64,000 bases of DNA from Anabaena sp. WA102 (GTDB taxonomy: Bacteria > Cyanobacteriota > Cyanobacteriia > Cyanobacteriales > Nostocaceae), in NCBI RefSeq assembly GCF_001277295.1, contig NZ_CP011456.1:868001-932000 (forward strand). Reading direction: 5' to 3'. How positions within the stretch are numbered: position 1 is the first letter of the stretch; each line of letters starts with the position of its first letter. The notes below the pieces were generated by a model. It was not told the origin of the DNA. It saw only the letters and a program-made list of their open reading frames with translations, and did no database searches. Positions 61,728 through 64,000 of this stretch are shown piece after piece. The translations under genes were made by a program, and so were the position numbers.

Positions 61728-62384
61728 TTAAGGGTGAATTTGGCTCAAGATAAACCGCAACCGATCATAATCATCTTTGAGTAACATACTCAGATGTCTT
61801 CCAGCTTTAATCAACCATTCTCGATCAGTTTTTCGTAACTGGTATACTCCTCGAATAGCGGCGGCAGCTAAAGAATCTACAGGCGCACCACTAATAAAAA
61901 TTAATGTTCGTAAAAAATCTAGTTCTTCCGTAAACTGAATAATTTCTTCTGCCTGACAATGATTAACAGCCTGGTGGATTTGTGGTGGACGGGGTGGTAA
62001 GTATTGATATACCCTGCCGTTATTACCTATATTTATAGACTTTTCCTTAAATCCCACAATCGCCGCTCGAAATTCAGTTTTGAGCATAGAAAATATCTGG
62101 GGTTGTTCCTCGCGCAAAGCTTCTAAAGATAATCCCAAAGCAACTGCCCGATGTACAGAATCAATAGGCATAGTTGTGGCATGATAAACTACAGCATAAA
62201 CTTGATTACCAGATTCTTCGTCCACAGCGCAAACCCAACTCCCAAAAGGTGGCATTGGTGGAAAACTCAAGTCTTCTGGTTCTAAACACTGAGCCAAAAA
62301 TTCCGTACTTGTCGTTTCAATTATCTCTGCAAAGTGATGAGAATGGCGATTTTCAATAGCAAACTGTGGTAAAGGTAGACGCAT
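61728..62384 (-). CDS. Cyanobacterial conserved protein, HAS-barrel-like N-terminus
   Basis: 218 residues. The N-terminal ~95 residues (FAEIIETTSTEFLAQCLEPEDLSFPPMPPFGSWVCAVDEESGNQVYAVVYHATT) look like the small beta barrel (HAS-barrel) seen at the start of HerA-type ATPases, but no ATPase domain follows. The rest is helical (EELDFLRTLIFISGAPVDSLAAAAIRGVYQL). Function unknown. Same strand as purB. Confidence 0.7.
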   Translation of the reverse strand: MRLPLPQFAIENRHSHHFAEIIETTSTEFLAQCLEPEDLSFPPMPPFGSWVCAVDEESGNQVYAVVYHATTMPIDSVHRAVALGLSLEALREEQPQIFSMLKTEFRAAIVGFKEKSINIGNNGRVYQYLPPRPPQIHQAVNHCQAEEIIQFTEELDFLRTLIFISGAPVDSLAAAAIRGVYQLRKTDREWLIKAGRHLSMLLKDDYDRLRFILSQIHP

Positions 62385-62393
62385 AAGCAGTTA

Positions 62394-62478
62394 AGGAACA
62401 GGGAACAGGGAACAGGGAACAGGGAACAGGGAACAGGGAACAGGGAACAGGGAGCAGGGAACAGGGAACAGGGAACAG
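62394..62478. repeat. 7-bp tandem repeat (GGGAACA)n
   Basis: Twelve copies of GGGAACA with one GGGAGCA variant, directly upstream of the HAS-barrel-like gene. It leaves little room for a conventional promoter close to that gene. Confidence 0.95.
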
Positions 62479-62607
62479 CAAAATCATTTGTGTAATTAAT
62501 TCTGTCGCATTACTTATAGGAATTGCAGAATTTTTTTAAAATTGCCATTAGTCAATAGTCTTAGTAAATAACTAATAACCACTGACTAATGACTAAAGAC
62601 TAAATTA

Positions 62608-62802
62608 CTATTTCCCTTTTTTCGGAACTGTAGTTTCAACAGGTTCTAATTCTGTTAAGCGGAAAGTAATTATTTTATCCCAATTACCACCTTCAAATAA
62701 TACAGCTACTTTACCATCACTCACTCGTTGGACAAGTCCTTCAGACCGATAATATGTATCTGCGGGATTTTTGACGCGAACAGTTGCTCCAGGCAGGATC
62801 AT
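62608..62802 (-). CDS. ndhS: NDH-1 subunit S (ferredoxin-binding)
   Basis: 64 residues from the ATG preceded by GAAGG at 8 bases (MILPGATVRVKNPADTYYRSEGLVQRVSDGKVAVLFEGGNWDKIITFRLTELEPVE); a start five codons upstream would overlap that ribosome site. SH3-like subunit of photosynthetic NAD(P)H dehydrogenase that docks ferredoxin for cyclic electron flow. The C-terminal PKKGK tail is basic as usual. Confidence 0.93.
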   Translation of the reverse strand: MILPGATVRVKNPADTYYRSEGLVQRVSDGKVAVLFEGGNWDKIITFRLTELEPVETTVPKKGK

Positions 62803-62847
62803 CTTATTTACCTTCAATAGTTTCCTATTAATAGCTTAATGCTTATT

Positions 62848-63085
62848 AGGGAACAGGGAACAGGGAACAGGGAACAGGGGGCAGGGGGAGTGGGGGAGTG
62901 GGGGGAGTGGGGGAGTGGGGGGAGTGGGGGAGTGGGGGGAGTGGGGGAGTGGGGGGAGTGGGGGGAGTGGGGGAAGTGGGGGGAGTAGGGGAAGTGGGGG
63001 GAGTAGGGGAAGTAGGGGAGAAATTTCATTCTTCATTCTTCATTCTTCATTCTTCATTCTTCATTCTTCATTCTTCATTCTTCTG
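62848..63085. repeat. Composite tandem repeats between rodA and ndhS
   Basis: Three kinds in a row: (GGGAACA)n at 62848-62878, a G-rich (GGGGGAGTG)n-type tract at 62885-63019, and about nine copies of ATTCTTC (63027-63083). Long glycine- or proline-rich frames here on both strands are repeat artefacts. The G-rich tract could form G-quadruplexes. Confidence 0.95.
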
Positions 63086-63131
63086 ATAGCGCAGCGTGGC
63101 GTTAGCCATACTCCTGACTCCTGACTCCTCT

Positions 63132-64000
63132 TCAGTAATACTTCTGGCGTTGACGATAATTAGCTACAGATTCTACTATACCGATCGCAATAAAGTTAGT
63201 CAGCATTGCTGAACGTCCATAACTCATCCAAGGTAGGGGAATCCCCGCCACTGGTGCCAAACCAACTGTCATACCAACATTCACAATCAGTTGAAACACA
63301 ATCATAGACAAAACACCTATAGCTAAAAGTGAACCGAAGTTATCTTTGGCTGTTTGAGCTACGTGAAGCAAGCGAAAGCAAATCAAGCAAAAAACTGATA
63401 GTAAAATTAAGCACCCCACCAGACCAAATTCTTCAGCAACAGCGGAGAAAATAAAATCTGTGTGTTGTTCAGGAACGAAATTGAGTTGAGTCATGGGACC
63501 TTTAAACAAACCCCAACCCCAAACTTCACCAGCGCCAATAGCAATGCGAGATTGAATCAGGTGATAACCAGCACCAAGAGGATCATGTTCAGGGTTAATA
63601 AATACACTAAGTCGGTTTTTTTGATACTCCTTTAAGATATGATTCCAGGCAAAAATGCCTAATTCGCCACCAAGCAGATTAAGACATAATGATCCAATAG
63701 CACCAATACCAAAACGCTTCCAGGGCAGACTAACCCAACCAACTATCCCCATCGCTACTGCCCATATTAAACCCAATATACTCAATGATATTTCTTTAGA
63801 TAAAACTATGGGTGTTGATAATGGCCAAGATATACTAAATAAGATTGCTGCTATGACCGGAGAAATCATGAGTATTAACCAGCCGGGGTTAGCGTTTGCC
63901 CAGTACAGCATTCCTAAAAATATTGCTCCAAATACCAGTGATGTTGCCAAGTCTGGCTGTAAAAATACCAATGCCCAAGGTACAGCCGTAATTGCCAAGA
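63132..64000 (-). CDS. rodA: RodA-type SEDS glycosyltransferase (5'-truncated by window edge)
   Basis: Peptidoglycan glycosyltransferase of the elongation machinery, a polytopic membrane protein. At least 288 C-terminal residues are present with multiple helices. Diagnostic: LQPDLATSLVFGAIF, NPEHDPLGAGYHLIQSRIAIGAGEVWGWGLFKGPMTQLNFVPEQHTDFIFSAVAEEFGLVG, and GLAPVAGIPLPWMSYGRSAMLTNFIAIGI. The RIAIG...HTDFIF form separates RodA from FtsW. The N-terminal part lies beyond the right edge. Confidence 0.93.
   Translation of the reverse strand, partial: LAITAVPWALVFLQPDLATSLVFGAIFLGMLYWANANPGWLILMISPVIAAILFSISWPLSTPIVLSKEISLSILGLIWAVAMGIVGWVSLPWKRFGIGAIGSLCLNLLGGELGIFAWNHILKEYQKNRLSVFINPEHDPLGAGYHLIQSRIAIGAGEVWGWGLFKGPMTQLNFVPEQHTDFIFSAVAEEFGLVGCLILLSVFCLICFRLLHVAQTAKDNFGSLLAIGVLSMIVFQLIVNVGMTVGLAPVAGIPLPWMSYGRSAMLTNFIAIGIVESVANYRQRQKYY

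Noticed and set aside
62814..63124. Proline-rich (minus) and glycine-rich (plus) frames
   Set aside because: They are translations of GGGGGAGTG and TTCATTC tandem repeats; no ribosome site and no conserved feature.
1..64000. tRNA, rRNA or other structured RNA genes
   Set aside because: None recognised by eye on either strand; a covariance-model scan would be needed to exclude them.

Overview
The window is chromosomal DNA of a filamentous, heterocyst-type (Nostocales-like) cyanobacterium. This rests on several markers: pipX-pipY next to sepF and proC, ndhS, a ferrochelatase with a chlorophyll-binding tail, many GCGATCGC (HIP1) octamers, 7-bp tandem repeats in intergenic DNA, and a polyketide synthase operon of the heterocyst/akinete glycolipid type beside a DevBCA-type exporter. 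The DNA is AT-rich and heavily colonised by small non-autonomous elements.

Layout. (1) 1-5.9 kb: core genes: hslO (cut by the left edge), a repeat-rich membrane protein, then on the minus strand pipX-pipY, sepF and proC. (2) 6.3-20.8 kb: a type III-B-like CRISPR-Cas region. It holds cmr2/cas10, a detached small ORF, cmr3, a Cmr5-like gene, a Cmr6-Cmr1 fusion, a CARF-HEPN effector, a P-loop kinase/WYL fusion, a REP-associated transposase with its palindromes, a 13-repeat array and csx18-cas1-cas2. No cmr4 and no cas6 are visible. A near-identical ~22-bp element lies at almost the same distance upstream of cmr2 and of csx18-cas1-cas2, suggesting joint control. (3) 21.3-37.1 kb, minus strand: a PUFA-synthase-like operon of a PfaA/HglE-like 2304-residue PKS, a PfaB-like protein, a PfaD-like reductase, an HHxxxDG acyltransferase, a free acyl carrier protein and an uncharacterised protein with a TubC-type docking domain. 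(4) 38.5-43.8 kb: a small possible regulator, DevB-DevC-DevA-type exporter genes and a short-chain dehydrogenase. Regions 3 and 4 look like one make-and-export module, probably for a hydroxylated long-chain lipid or glycolipid. (5) 44.8-64 kb: housekeeping genes (ABC1 kinase, aroH, sppA, an MlaE-type permease, DUF3119, DUF3086, plsY, methyltransferase, hemH, purB, ndhS, rodA), interrupted by an IS200/IS605 element in the DUF3119 gene and an internally deleted IS1634-type element with intact inverted repeats and a 6-bp target duplication.

Mobile debris is a main theme. At least five MITE-like families can be told apart by their terminal inverted repeats (called A-E here). Several copies are nested, and some have changed coding sequence, such as the C-terminus of the dehydrogenase. 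No rRNA or tRNA gene was recognised by eye. All functional calls come from reading motifs; no search was run.
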